64,000 bases of DNA from Embleya sp049739465 (GTDB lineage Bacteria; Actinomycetota; Actinomycetes; Streptomycetales; Streptomycetaceae), in contig NZ_JBMHHY010000002.1 in the NCBI RefSeq assembly GCF_049739465.1, forward strand, positions 248,001-312,000, read 5' to 3'. A program made the position numbers and the translations under genes. Position 1 is the first letter of the stretch. Each line of letters opens with the position of its first letter. The notes under the pieces are model-generated. The model was not told the DNA's origin, ran no database searches, and was given only the letters and a program-made list of their open reading frames with translations. Shown piece after piece: positions 17,821 through 27,263 of this stretch.

Positions 17821-17941
17821 GGGCCGGTACATCGAGCCTGGGGCACGGCAGCCCCGGCCGGACGAAGGTCGGTTGCGACCGTATCCCACGATCGCGGCAA
17901 CACCCGGGTCCGGCCCGGCGCGCAGCGGATGGAGGAAGGCG

Positions 17942-18604
17942 ATGAGCAGGCGCGGTGGCGTCCTCGAATTCGCGATCCTCGGCCTGCTGCACGACTCCCC
18001 CATGCACGGCTACGAACTGCGCAAGCGGCTCAACACCGTGCTCGGCTCGTTCCGTGCCATCGCCTACGGCACCCTCTATCCGTGCCTGAAGTCCCTGCTG
18101 GAACGGGGTCTGCTCGCGGAGGAGGTGCCCGAGGTGACGGCACTCGCCGGCAGCAAACGATCCCGGATCGTCTACCAGCTGACGGCACAGGGCAAGGAGC
18201 ACTTCCAAGAACTGCTGTCCGAGTCCGGGCCCTCGGCCTGGGAGGACGAGAACTTCGGCGTGCACTTCGCCTTCTTCGGTCGAACCGACCACGAGGTGCG
18301 CATGCGTATCCTCGAGGGTCGGCGCAGCCGGCTCGAGGAACGCCTCGACCGGGTGCGCGGGTCGCTGACCCGGACGCGGGAGAAGCTCGACGGTTACACC
18401 CTCGAGTTGCAGCGACACGGCTTGGAGTCGGTCGAGCGCGAAGTGCGCTGGCTGAACGAGCTCATCACCGCCGAGCGGCATGCCGGAGCCACTCCGGACG
18501 CCACCGGCCCCGAACGCCCGGTCGACGCGTCGAAGGACGCCGACGACCGGCTTCGGACCCCCACCCAGGACGTGGCCTCGGACCCGTCCGCATCCAACAA
18601 CTGA
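17942..18604 (+). CDS. PadR-family transcriptional regulator
   Basis: 220 residues. The winged-helix domain spans about residues 8-85: LEFAILGLLHDSPMHGYELR is the PadR opening, then FRAIAYGTLYPCLKSLLERG (recognition helix) and the wing IVYQLTAQGKEHF. A long helical C-terminal region (VRMRILEGRRSRLEERLDRV) serves as dimer/effector domain, as in Rv0047c. The last 45 residues are disordered. The ATG is preceded by GGAGGAAG; the frame is open upstream, through the operator, but that stretch is non-coding in style. It lies 49 bases before ino1, as in M. tuberculosis (Rv0047c-ino1), and may control it. Confidence 0.93.
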   Translation: MSRRGGVLEFAILGLLHDSPMHGYELRKRLNTVLGSFRAIAYGTLYPCLKSLLERGLLAEEVPEVTALAGSKRSRIVYQLTAQGKEHFQELLSESGPSAWEDENFGVHFAFFGRTDHEVRMRILEGRRSRLEERLDRVRGSLTRTREKLDGYTLELQRHGLESVEREVRWLNELITAERHAGATPDATGPERPVDASKDADDRLRTPTQDVASDPSASNN

Positions 18605-18652
18605 GGTCGCCGGTTCATGGCGACTTCGTCGAGATCACAGGGAGCAACCGGA

Positions 18653-19732
18653 ATGGGTTCGGTTCGCGTAGCCATCGTCGGCGTGGGCAACTGCGCCGCT
18701 TCGCTGGTGCAGGGCGTCGAGTACTACAAGGACGCCGACCCGAACAGCCGCGTCCCCGGCCTGATGCACGTGCAGTTCGGCGAGTATCACGTGCGTGACG
18801 TCGAGTTCGTGGCCGCTTTCGATGTGGACGCCAAGAAGGTCGGCTTCGACCTGACGGACGCCATCGGTGCCAGTGAGAACAACACGATCAAGATCTGCGA
18901 TGTGCCGCTGTCGGGCGTCACCGTGCAGCGTGGGCACACCCTGGACGGTCTCGGCAAGTACTACCGCGAGACCATCGAGGAGTCGACCGAGGCCCCCGTC
19001 GACGTGGTCAAGGTCCTCAAGGACCAGGCCGTCGACGTCCTCGTCTGCTACCTCCCGGTGGGCTCCGAGGACGCGGCGAAGTTCTACGCCCAGTGCGCCA
19101 TCGACGCCAAGGTCGCGTTCGTCAACGCTCTTCCGGTCTTCATCGCCGGTACCAAGGAGTGGGCGGACAAGTTCACCGAGGCAGGCGTGCCGATCGTCGG
19201 CGACGACATCAAGTCGCAGGTGGGCGCCACGATCACGCACCGCGTGATGGCGAAGCTCTTCGAGGACCGCGGCGTCCTGCTCGAGCGCACCATGCAGCTG
19301 AACGTCGGCGGCAACATGGACTTCAAGAACATGTTGGAGCGCGAGCGCCTGGAGTCGAAGAAGATCTCCAAGACGCAGTCCGTCACGTCGCAGGTCGACC
19401 GCGACCTCGGCGCGGACAACGTGCACATCGGCCCGTCGGACTACGTGGCCTGGCTCGACGACCGCAAGTGGGCGTACGTGCGCCTCGAGGGTCGCGCCTT
19501 CGGCGACGTCCCGCTGAACCTGGAGTACAAGCTCGAGGTCTGGGACTCGCCGAACTCGGCCGGTGTCATCATCGACGCCGTGCGCGCCGCGAAGATCGCC
19601 AAGGACCGCGGCATCGGTGGCCCGATCCTGTCGGCGTCCTCCTACTTCATGAAGTCGCCGCCGGTGCAGTACTTCGACGACGAGGCCCGCAACGCGGTCG
19701 AGTCGTTCATCAAGGGTGACATCGAGCGCTGA
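18653..19732 (+). CDS. ino1: Inositol-3-phosphate synthase
   Basis: Converts glucose-6-phosphate to myo-inositol-3-phosphate with NAD, the first step to mycothiol and phosphatidylinositol. 359 residues, the short actinobacterial type. The NAD loop IVGVGNCAASLVQGVEYY is at the N-terminus; conserved GDDIKSQVGATITHR, LNVGGNMDFKNM, and KSPPVQYFDDEAR are all present. The ATG has GGGAG nine bases upstream. It is downstream of padR in the same direction and followed by a strong terminator. Confidence 0.97.
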   Translation: MGSVRVAIVGVGNCAASLVQGVEYYKDADPNSRVPGLMHVQFGEYHVRDVEFVAAFDVDAKKVGFDLTDAIGASENNTIKICDVPLSGVTVQRGHTLDGLGKYYRETIEESTEAPVDVVKVLKDQAVDVLVCYLPVGSEDAAKFYAQCAIDAKVAFVNALPVFIAGTKEWADKFTEAGVPIVGDDIKSQVGATITHRVMAKLFEDRGVLLERTMQLNVGGNMDFKNMLERERLESKKISKTQSVTSQVDRDLGADNVHIGPSDYVAWLDDRKWAYVRLEGRAFGDVPLNLEYKLEVWDSPNSAGVIIDAVRAAKIAKDRGIGGPILSASSYFMKSPPVQYFDDEARNAVESFIKGDIER

Positions 19733-19775
19733 CCCGCTCCGCCCGACCGGCGCCCTCGCGGTGTCGTCGGGTGAT

Positions 19776-19811
19776 CGAAGGCCCGGCTCCGCTCCAGGAG
19801 CCGGGCCTTCG
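19776..19811 (+). terminator. Terminator after ino1
   Basis: Perfect 15-bp stem (CGAAGGCCCGGCTCC with its complement) and 6-base loop, 43 bases after the ino1 stop. No T-run. Confidence 0.75.
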
Positions 19812-19875
19812 GCGTGCCCGGCCGGATCGGTGCCGGTTTGGGGAGGGCCGACGCCGGCCGGCTACGGTGGGCGCC

Positions 19876-21195
19876 GTGCCCCTCATCCGTGATCTGCGCT
19901 CGTTGCTGAAGCTGCGCGACTTCCGTCGGCTCTTCGCCACCCGGTTGACCTCGCAGCTGTCCGACGGGGCCTTCCAGGTCGCCATCGCGGGACAGGCGTT
20001 CTTCGCGCCGGAGAAGCAGACCTCGGCCGGCGCGATCGCGACCGCGTTCGCCGTACTGCTGCTGCCGTATTCGCTGGTCGGGCCGTTCACCGGGGTGCTG
20101 CTCGACCGGTGGCGGCGGCGTCAGGTGCTGGTCCTGTGCAATGTGCTGCGCGCCGTCCTGGTCTCCGTGACCGCGGGTCTCGTGCTGCTCGGGGTGCCCG
20201 ATCCGGTCTTCTACGCCGCCGCGCTCGTGGTGCTCTCGGTGAACCGATTCGTCCTGGCCGGGTTGTCCGCGTCGCTGCCGCGCGTGGTGCCGGCCGGGCA
20301 ACTGGTGACGGCGAACTCGGTGTCGCCGACGGCGGGCACGGTCGCGGCGGCGCTCGGCGGCGGGGCCGCGGTGCTCGTGCACGCCTTCCTGGCCGCGGGA
20401 TCCGGCGCCACCGCGCTGGTGATCGTGGTGTCCGGGCTGCTCTACCTGAGTTCGGCGGCGGTCGCCGCGACGATGCCGGCGGATCTGCTCGGGCCCGATC
20501 CGGATCGGGTGTTGCCCGGGCTGCGGGAGGCGCTGGGGTCGGTGGCGCGCGGGCTGCGCGAGGGGGCGGTGCACGTGTGGCAACGGCGGGCGCCCGCGCA
20601 CGCGTTGGCCGCGATCACCGCGATGCGGTTCTGCTACGGCGTGCTGACGGTGATGACGGTGTTGTTGTGTCGCAACACCTTCAACGAGCCGAGCGATCCG
20701 GACGGGGGACTGGCCACCTTCGGGATCACCGTGAGTGTGTCCGCGCTCGGCTTCTTCGTCGCGGCCGTGGCAACACCCGCGATCACCACCCGGATCGGCG
20801 TGCCGGCCTGGATCGGCACCTGCGCGCTGGCCGCGGCGGTCCTTCAGGCGGCGCTCGGCCTGCCGTTCGCGTTCGCACCGCTCCTGGTCGCCGCGTTCCT
20901 GCTCGGGGTGACCTCGCAGGGCGCCAAGATCGGCGTGGACACGATCGTGCAGACCACCGTCGACGACGCGTATCGCGGTCGGGTGTTCTCGGTCTACGAC
21001 GTGTTGTTCAACGTCGCGTTCGTGGCCGCCGCCGCGGTCGCCGCACTCGGCCTGCCCGACGACGGCCGCTCGCCGGGGGTGCTGCTCGGGGTGGCCGCGG
21101 TGTTCGCGCTGACCGGCTCGTTGTACACCCTGGCGTCACGCCGCCACCCTCCGGTGATCGTCGCGGCGTTGCCGACGGACTCCGGCCGGTCCTGA
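19876..21195 (+). CDS. MFS transporter
   Basis: About 439 residues with twelve predicted membrane segments, major facilitator superfamily, related to macrolide-efflux-like MFS_3 proteins. Starts with LRDFRRLFATRLTSQLSDGAFQVAIAG; GPFTGVLLDRWRRRQVLVLCN is the loop 2-3 motif (GxLaDrxxRrxvl). A central loop (LREALGSVARGLREG) divides the two halves. Substrate unknown. The GTG has GGTGGG upstream. The homologue occupies the same place between ino1 and the secreted-protein gene in Streptomyces, so it belongs to the core. Confidence 0.85.
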   Translation: MPLIRDLRSLLKLRDFRRLFATRLTSQLSDGAFQVAIAGQAFFAPEKQTSAGAIATAFAVLLLPYSLVGPFTGVLLDRWRRRQVLVLCNVLRAVLVSVTAGLVLLGVPDPVFYAAALVVLSVNRFVLAGLSASLPRVVPAGQLVTANSVSPTAGTVAAALGGGAAVLVHAFLAAGSGATALVIVVSGLLYLSSAAVAATMPADLLGPDPDRVLPGLREALGSVARGLREGAVHVWQRRAPAHALAAITAMRFCYGVLTVMTVLLCRNTFNEPSDPDGGLATFGITVSVSALGFFVAAVATPAITTRIGVPAWIGTCALAAAVLQAALGLPFAFAPLLVAAFLLGVTSQGAKIGVDTIVQTTVDDAYRGRVFSVYDVLFNVAFVAAAAVAALGLPDDGRSPGVLLGVAAVFALTGSLYTLASRRHPPVIVAALPTDSGRS

Positions 21196-21328
21196 TATCC
21201 CTTTTGGCAATACCCGGGGCTTTTCGCCGCGCGCTCGTCTCCAGGAAATTACTCGTGGGTAGTGCAATGCCGAGGCCGAGGTTCTAGCCTGCACATCCAG
21301 CGAATTTCGGCACCTCTGGAGATACTCC

Positions 21329-21772
21329 ATGTCCAATAACGCCGGTTCAGGGGAAAACAAGCCGTTACCGTACGTACCGGCGTGGACCGAGAACACCACG
21401 CCGGACGCCGCACCGCCGACCGGCCGCCGGGCACGGGCCGGCAGTCGCTCGAGCCGGCGGCGCGGGCGGGTGGCGCTGATCACGCTCGCCGCCGCGCTGC
21501 TCGTCGGCGCCGGGTCCGCCGGGGGCTGGTGGTACGTGCACAAGGACGACGGCGGGCCGCGCATCCACGAGGGCGATTGTCTGCGCAGCAGGGCGAGCGT
21601 CGATCAGGACCCGGTGGACTGCGAGGACCCGGCGGCCCGGTTCGTGGTGGTCGAGCGGATCGAGTGGACGACGTCCGCCGCAGTGTGCGGTTCGGTACCG
21701 GGCGAGCCCATCCCACTGGCCTCGAACCCCGCCCCGGACGGCTTCGTCCTGTGTCTCGCCGCACGGAAATAA
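21329..21772 (+). CDS. Single-pass membrane protein with extracytoplasmic Cys domain
   Basis: 147 residues. About 45 disordered residues ending in a basic patch (RSSRRRGRV) are followed by a membrane segment ALITLAAALLVGAGSAGG and an outside domain with GDCLR, VDCEDP, AAVCG and FVLCL. The Cys spacing (four cysteines) and the GDC-start match the C-terminal domain of the next gene, so the two look like paralogues. Related secreted domains are often called LppU/SCO3897-like; function unknown. The region upstream is less GC-rich than its surroundings. Confidence 0.75.
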   Translation: MSNNAGSGENKPLPYVPAWTENTTPDAAPPTGRRARAGSRSSRRRGRVALITLAAALLVGAGSAGGWWYVHKDDGGPRIHEGDCLRSRASVDQDPVDCEDPAARFVVVERIEWTTSAAVCGSVPGEPIPLASNPAPDGFVLCLAARK

Positions 21773-21918
21773 GCGATCGTGAATGCGAATAGCAGGGATA
21801 TGCCCGTTATTTCGCTCACATTCCGTCGAGACAAGGGGAATCCCCGCTGCGCGTGTCCGGCCGGACCCCTAGTGTTCCGGACTGTCTCACCAGTCCCGTG
21901 CAACGGAGAAGCGTCCCC

Positions 21919-22641
21919 ATGTCCAATCCCTTCCCGCCCGGCCCCGAGGGGCCCCAGCAGCCGAACCAGGGCTGGAACCAGCAGCCGGGCCAGCCCCAGC
22001 AGCCCCAGCAGGGTGGTTGGGGTCAGCAGCCGGGTCAGCCCCCGCAGGGTCAGCCGCCACAGGGCCAGCCCCCGCAGACCTGGAACCAGCAGCCCGGCCA
22101 GCCGCAGGGCGGTTTCCCGCCGCCCGCCGGCGGCTTCCCGCCCGGTACTCAGCCGGGCTTCTACGGCAGCCCGCCGCCGCCCCCGCCGCGCAAGAGCAAG
22201 CTGAAGAAGATCCTGATCGCGGTCGCGGTGCTGATCGTCCTCGCCATCGTGAGTTTCGTCGCCAAGAACGCGCTCAACAAGGACGACGCCACCAGCGCGA
22301 AGGCCGGCGACTGCCTCGGCCACATCGAGGGCGGCATCGGCAAGTCCAAGATGCCGAAGATCGCCAAGTGCGACTCGCCGGACGCCAAGTGGAAGATCGT
22401 CAAGAAGGTCGACGGCTCCTCGGACACCGGCAAGTGCAAGGACCTCCCGGAGAGCTCGGGCGTCTTCGCGACCTTCTACTGGTCCGGTACCAAGGACGGT
22501 GTGGTCTGCCTGGCCTTCACCTCGAAGACCACGCTCGCGGACGTCAAGGCGATGGACCCGATCAGCACGATGGGCGTCACCGAAGAGACGTTCGAGGCCG
22601 CCAAGAAGGAACTCGAGAGCAAGGGCGCCAAGTTCGAGTAA
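21919..22641 (+). CDS. Single-pass membrane protein, Gln/Pro/Gly-rich N-terminus and secreted Cys domain
   Basis: 240 residues. The first about 90 residues are Gln/Pro/Gly repeats (QQPGQPQ style) and cytosolic. A membrane helix (ILIAVAVLIVLAIVSFVA) is followed by an outside domain of about 115 residues with GDCLGH, KCDS, GKCKD, and VVCLAFT, four Cys. It is the intact core homologue of SCO3897 in position (between the MFS gene and cca); the shorter upstream gene has the same domain. No enzyme motif. ATG preceded by CGGAG. Confidence 0.8.
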   Translation: MSNPFPPGPEGPQQPNQGWNQQPGQPQQPQQGGWGQQPGQPPQGQPPQGQPPQTWNQQPGQPQGGFPPPAGGFPPGTQPGFYGSPPPPPPRKSKLKKILIAVAVLIVLAIVSFVAKNALNKDDATSAKAGDCLGHIEGGIGKSKMPKIAKCDSPDAKWKIVKKVDGSSDTGKCKDLPESSGVFATFYWSGTKDGVVCLAFTSKTTLADVKAMDPISTMGVTEETFEAAKKELESKGAKFE

Positions 22642-22662
22642 CCCCGCGCCCCACTCGCACCT

Positions 22663-22697
22663 CGAAGCCCGCCGGTCGTCCCCACCGGCGGGCTTCG
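22663..22697. terminator. Bidirectional terminator
   Basis: Perfect 14-bp stem (CGAAGCCCGCCGGT with its complement) and 7-base loop in the 63-base gap between the convergent secreted-protein gene and cca. Confidence 0.78.
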
Positions 22698-22704
22698 CGC
22701 GTAC

Positions 22705-24201
22705 CTACACCCCGGCGTTCGCCGTCCACCACTCGCGCAGCGCGGCGACCGCCGCATCGTGCTCCATCGGGCCGTGCTCCAGGCGCAGTTCGAGCATGTG
22801 CCGATACGCCTTGCCGACCAGCGGGCCGGGCGGCACCTCGAGCAGCTTCATGATCTCGTTGCCGTCCAGGTCCGGCCGGATCGAGTCCAGTTCCTCCTGC
22901 TCGGCGAGCTGCGCGATCCGCTCCTCCAGCGAGTCGTAGGCACGCGCCAGCGTGGCCGCCTTGCGCTTGTTGCGCGTCGTGCAGTCCGACCGGGTCAGCT
23001 TGTGCAGTCGGTCGAGGAGCGGACCCGCGTCGCGCACATATCGGCGCACCGCCGAGTCGGTCCACTCGCCGGTGCCGTAGCCGTGGAAACGCAGGTGCAG
23101 CTCGACCAGGCGCGTGATGTCGTCGGTGACGTCCTTCGGATACTTCAGCGCCTTCAGCCGCTTGCGGGTCATGTGCGCGCCGACCATCTCGTGATGGTGG
23201 AAGGAGACCCGACCGTCCGGCTCGAAGCGCCGGGTGCGCGGCTTGCCGATGTCGTGCAGCAGCGCGGCCAGGCGCAACACCAGGTCCGGCGCGCCCGGTG
23301 CCTCCAGCTCCATCGCCTGTTCGAGCACGATCAGCGTGTGCTCGTAGACGTCCTTGTGCCGGTGGTGCTCGTCCACCTCCAGGCGCAACGTCGGCAGCTC
23401 GGGCAACACGTGCGCGGCCAGACCGGTTCCGACCAGCAGTTCCAGGCCCTTGCGCGGGTGGTCGGAGACGATCAGCTTGTTCAGCTCGTCGCGCACCCGC
23501 TCGGCGGAGACGATCTCGATCCGCTCGGCCATGTCCGTCATCGCCGCGACCACCTCGGGCGCGACCTCGAAGTCGAGCTGCGCGGCGAATCGCGCGGCGC
23601 GCATCATCCGCAGCGGGTCGTCGCTGAAGGACGCCTCGGGGGTGCCCGGCGTGCGCAACACCCGCGCGGCCAGGTCGGCGAGCCCGCCGTGCGGGTCGAC
23701 GAAGGTGATCCCGGGCAGCGCGACCGCCATCGCGTTGACCGTGAAGTCGCGGCGGACCAGGTCGTCGTCGATGGACTCGCCGTAGGAGACCTCCGGCTTG
23801 CGCGAGGTGCGGTCGTAGGCCTCGGAGCGGTAGGTGGTGATCTCGATCTGGTAGTCGGGCGAATCGGCGAGCTTCTTGCGGCAACCCACCGTGCCGAACG
23901 CGATCCCCACGTCCCACACCGCGTCCGCCCAGGGCCGGACGATCGCCAGCACCTGTTCGGGGCGCGCGTCGGTGGTGAAGTCGAGGTCGTTGCCGAGCCG
24001 ACCGAGCAGCGCGTCCCGTACCGAGCCGCCGACCAGCGCGAGCGAGTGCCCGGCCGCCTGGAAGCGGTGGGCGAGGTCGTCGGCGACGGGGGCGACGCGC
24101 AACAGTTCGGTGACGGCGCGGCGCTGTACGGCGCTCAGTTCGCCGGTGACCGGCGGGTCGTCCGGATGGGGTGTGTTCTTGGCGTTCGGCACGGGAGACA
24201 A
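22705..24201 (-). CDS. cca: CCA tRNA nucleotidyltransferase
   Basis: Adds the 3' CCA to tRNAs. 498 residues. Class II nucleotidyltransferase head: LVGGSVRDALLG and DLDFTTDA (metal-binding Asp pair), DDDLVRRDFTVNAMA, DPLRMMRAARFAA. The C-terminal half contains an HD phosphohydrolase domain (LLHDIGKP, with HHHEMVGA). Position between the SCO3897-like gene and a Nudix gene matches pcnA of M. tuberculosis and Streptomyces. The start may be TTG here or the GTG three codons later; neither has a Shine-Dalgarno match, so a leaderless message is possible. Confidence 0.95.
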   Translation of the reverse strand: MSPVPNAKNTPHPDDPPVTGELSAVQRRAVTELLRVAPVADDLAHRFQAAGHSLALVGGSVRDALLGRLGNDLDFTTDARPEQVLAIVRPWADAVWDVGIAFGTVGCRKKLADSPDYQIEITTYRSEAYDRTSRKPEVSYGESIDDDLVRRDFTVNAMAVALPGITFVDPHGGLADLAARVLRTPGTPEASFSDDPLRMMRAARFAAQLDFEVAPEVVAAMTDMAERIEIVSAERVRDELNKLIVSDHPRKGLELLVGTGLAAHVLPELPTLRLEVDEHHRHKDVYEHTLIVLEQAMELEAPGAPDLVLRLAALLHDIGKPRTRRFEPDGRVSFHHHEMVGAHMTRKRLKALKYPKDVTDDITRLVELHLRFHGYGTGEWTDSAVRRYVRDAGPLLDRLHKLTRSDCTTRNKRKAATLARAYDSLEERIAQLAEQEELDSIRPDLDGNEIMKLLEVPPGPLVGKAYRHMLELRLEHGPMEHDAAVAALREWWTANAGV

Positions 24202-24320
24202 GGTTACGGGTCGAGGCCGCGCCGCTCGCGCGCATTACCCCGCGGCCGGTGCCTCGACGGGCCGCATGACGCGGTGATCATGGCGCAATGGCGTGGCGCA
24301 TGTCGCACTAAGCTTGGCGG

Positions 24321-24782
24321 ATGCCTTCCGAGACCACGCCGCCGCGCCGTCGGTTGCAGGTGGTCGAGGAGATCTCGGCGGGCGGCCTGGTGGTCGATCG
24401 GCTCACCCTGCGGGCGGCGTTGATCGCCCGCCGGGATCGGCGCGGCCGACTGTTGTGGTCGCTGCCCAAGGGGCACATCGAGGACGGCGAGAGCGCGGTC
24501 GACGCCGCGCTGCGCGAGGTCGAGGAGGAGACCGGCATCGTGGGTCGGGTGTTGGCTCCGCTCGGCGTGATCGACTATTGGTTCACCGCGCCGGACCGGC
24601 GGGTGCACAAGACCGTCCACCACTACCTCATGGAGGCGGCGGGCGGGGATCTGTCGGACGACGACATCGAGGTCGAAGCGGTGGCTTGGGTTCCGCTCGG
24701 CGCGCTCACGGCGCGTCTCGCATACCCCGACGAGCGGCGGTTGGTCACGCTCGCTCCGGAGCTGTTGGCGGACAGCGCGTGA
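24321..24782 (+). CDS. Nudix hydrolase
   Basis: 153 residues. The Nudix box is complete: GHIEDGESAVDAALREVEEE continuing TGIVG (GX5EX7REUXEEXGU). WSLPKGHIE and the YWF region fit an MutT4-like enzyme acting on a nucleoside diphosphate derivative; exact substrate unknown. In M. tuberculosis mutT4 occupies the same place between pcnA and Rv3909. Its stop overlaps the next start by four bases (GTGA), so it is coupled to the DUF6049 gene. Confidence 0.92.
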   Translation: MPSETTPPRRRLQVVEEISAGGLVVDRLTLRAALIARRDRRGRLLWSLPKGHIEDGESAVDAALREVEEETGIVGRVLAPLGVIDYWFTAPDRRVHKTVHHYLMEAAGGDLSDDDIEVEAVAWVPLGALTARLAYPDERRLVTLAPELLADSA

Positions 24783-27211
24783 GCAATCGCCGGTCCCGGC
24801 CCGGGACCAGGGTCGGGCCGCCGCCGGGGCGGGTGTTCGGCGTGCTGATCCTGGCCCTGGTGCTCGCCGCCTCGCTGCTCGGCATGCTGCCGCCGACGCT
24901 CGCCCGCGCCGCCGACGGCGATCGGGTCCAGGTGCTGATCACCAAGATGACCCCGGTGGCCAGGGCCGGCGGCACGGTGAACATCGAGGGCCAGGTGCTG
25001 AACACCGGCTCCAGGGTGCTCGACCAGGTCGAGGTCGCGGTCCGGGTGCGCACCTCCGAGCCGCTCTACCGCGCCGGCATCGCCTCGCCCGAGGAAGCCC
25101 AGTCGACCGGCGCCCTGCTGAAGGACAAAACCGTCACGCTGCGCAATCTGGCCGTCGGGCCGGGCGCGGCCCAGCCCTGGGCGATATCTTTCCTGGCCAA
25201 CTCGCTCGGCCTGGGCGAGACCGGCGCGTACCCGCTCACGGTCGAGGCCAGGGTCGGCGGCAAGCCGATCGGCAGCACGCGCACCTTCCTGCCGTGGATC
25301 GCCAAGAACGGCCTCAAGGACGTCACCCCCAACCCCCTGCGGGTGGGCCTGGTCTGGCCGCTGGTCGACCGGCCGCACCGGGACGGCACCACGCTCGGCG
25401 ACGAGGGCCAGACCCCGGTGTTCCGCGACGACGACCTTGCCGGGCTCTTCGCCCCGGGCGGGCGGCTGTACGACCTGGTCAACATCGGCAACGGGCTCAA
25501 GGTGGACTGGGCGATCGATCCCGAGCTGTTGGATTCCGCCGCCGAGATGGCGGGCGGTTATCGGGTCGCGCCGCCCGGCAGCCTGGATCCGGACAAGCCG
25601 AAGAAGACCAAGGGCGGCAAGGCGCCGTCCGCCGAGGACACCGCCAAGGCGACGCCGAACCAGGTCGCCGACACGTTGGCCGGCGGCGGCGGTCCGGTCG
25701 CCGGTACCTGGCTGGAGCGGCTCAAGGCCGCCATCGGCATGCAGTCCGTACTCGCGTTGCCCTACGCGGACACCGACCTGGCCGCGGTCGCACACGCCCT
25801 CGACGCGGGCAAGGCGGACCTGCGCACCCAACTCGGCGAGGCCCAGCTCGAATCGACCGCGGTGATCCAGCGCACGCTGGGCAAGTCGGCGCGCACCGAC
25901 ATCGCCTGGCCGGCCGGCGGCGCGGTGGACGCGGCGGTGATCGATCTCGCCCGCGGCAGCGGCGCGAGCACCGTGCTCGCCTCGGGGGCGAGCCTGGCGC
26001 CGAAGGGGGAGTCCAACGTCACCCCACTGGCCACGGCCACCCTGCCGGGCACCGACGGCAAGGGCACCGCGCTGGTCACCGATCCGGACATCGACAAGAT
26101 CCTGACCGCCGACACCAAGGCGCCGGGCCAGGCGGTGCTGACCACCCAGCAGTTGCTCGCCGAGTTGCTCACCATCGTGCTGCAGGAGCCCAACCTCAAG
26201 CCCGCGCGCAGCGTGCTGATCACCCCGCCGCGCACGATGGACGCCTCGCTCGCCGGCGTGCTGCGCGACGTGCTCGCCGCCTCGACCGACTGGGCACGCC
26301 CCGCGCCGCTGGCCGAGTTGGCCAACGAGCCCGCCCCGCTGCCCGCCCGCCGGCTCGCCGGCTACCCCAAGGACGTCCGCGCCGCCGAGCCGACCACGCA
26401 ATACCTCACCGAGATCGACAACCTGGCCCGGTCGATGCAGACCTTCGCCTCGATCCTGACCAAGCCCGAGCGGGTGACCGGCCCGTTCAACCCCGCGCTG
26501 CTGCGCATGTTGTCCACCGAGTGGCGCGGCGACCCACCGGGGGCGGACCGCTATCGGCTCGGCGTCACCCGAGGGCTGCGCGAGCTGGAGAAACTCGTCT
26601 ACATCATCCGCAGAACCGGTGTGACGTTGTCCGGCGACCAGGGCAGCATCCCGGTGACCGTGGTGAACAACCTCCAGCAGCCGATCACCGTGAAGATCGC
26701 GGCCACCTCGCATCAGCCGAACCGGCTCAAACTAGGCGATCCGGTAACCGTGACCGTGCCCGACGGACGCCGCCGCGAGGTGCCGATCTCGGCCAAGTCG
26801 GCGGCGAACGGCAAGGTCATGGTCAACGTCGAGCTGCTCACCCCGGACGGCCGGCAGGTCCGCACGCCCGAGTCGTTCTTCGTGAACACCACCACGATCG
26901 ACGTGTTGACCCGGTGGATCATCGGCGGCCTGGCCTTCCTGCTCGCGGTCTTCTCGCTGCGCGCCTTCCTGCGCAAGCGGCGCGAGGCGGCCCTTGCCCG
27001 GGAGGCGAACGGCGAGGATGGTGAGGACGGCGACGCCGAGCCGGCCGATCCGGGTCCGGCACGGGACCCCGTCCCGGAGCCGAACGGGCCGATATCCGGG
27101 TGGCCGCCGGCCCACCCCGCGGCCCCGCACGCCGGCGCGAACGGACCGCCGGATCCGGCCGACCCGCACGGACACACACCGTCGGGATCCACGACCGACC
27201 GCCCCGAATGA
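24779..27211 (+). CDS. DUF6049-family membrane protein (Rv3909-like)
   Basis: About 810 residues. Signal-anchor GVLILALVLAASLLGMLPPTLARAADG near residues 18-45 has a plausible cleavage after ARA. A large outside region opens with an immunoglobulin-like strand set (VQVLITKMTPVARAGGTVNI), holds several conserved polysaccharide-deacetylase-like parts (VDWAIDPELLD, TDIAWP), and ends at one membrane helix (IIGGLAFLLAVFSLRAFL) with a disordered cytosolic tail. The family is conserved beside MurJ in actinobacteria and probably works with it in peptidoglycan precursor handling; the biochemical role is not known. The GTG overlaps the Nudix stop. Confidence 0.85.
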   Translation: MSNRRSRPGTRVGPPPGRVFGVLILALVLAASLLGMLPPTLARAADGDRVQVLITKMTPVARAGGTVNIEGQVLNTGSRVLDQVEVAVRVRTSEPLYRAGIASPEEAQSTGALLKDKTVTLRNLAVGPGAAQPWAISFLANSLGLGETGAYPLTVEARVGGKPIGSTRTFLPWIAKNGLKDVTPNPLRVGLVWPLVDRPHRDGTTLGDEGQTPVFRDDDLAGLFAPGGRLYDLVNIGNGLKVDWAIDPELLDSAAEMAGGYRVAPPGSLDPDKPKKTKGGKAPSAEDTAKATPNQVADTLAGGGGPVAGTWLERLKAAIGMQSVLALPYADTDLAAVAHALDAGKADLRTQLGEAQLESTAVIQRTLGKSARTDIAWPAGGAVDAAVIDLARGSGASTVLASGASLAPKGESNVTPLATATLPGTDGKGTALVTDPDIDKILTADTKAPGQAVLTTQQLLAELLTIVLQEPNLKPARSVLITPPRTMDASLAGVLRDVLAASTDWARPAPLAELANEPAPLPARRLAGYPKDVRAAEPTTQYLTEIDNLARSMQTFASILTKPERVTGPFNPALLRMLSTEWRGDPPGADRYRLGVTRGLRELEKLVYIIRRTGVTLSGDQGSIPVTVVNNLQQPITVKIAATSHQPNRLKLGDPVTVTVPDGRRREVPISAKSAANGKVMVNVELLTPDGRQVRTPESFFVNTTTIDVLTRWIIGGLAFLLAVFSLRAFLRKRREAALAREANGEDGEDGDAEPADPGPARDPVPEPNGPISGWPPAHPAAPHAGANGPPDPADPHGHTPSGSTTDRPE

Positions 27212-27263
27212 GAAAGTGGGCACCGGACACTCAACCTGACCGAGAAGACGAGGGCCCGCCCGC

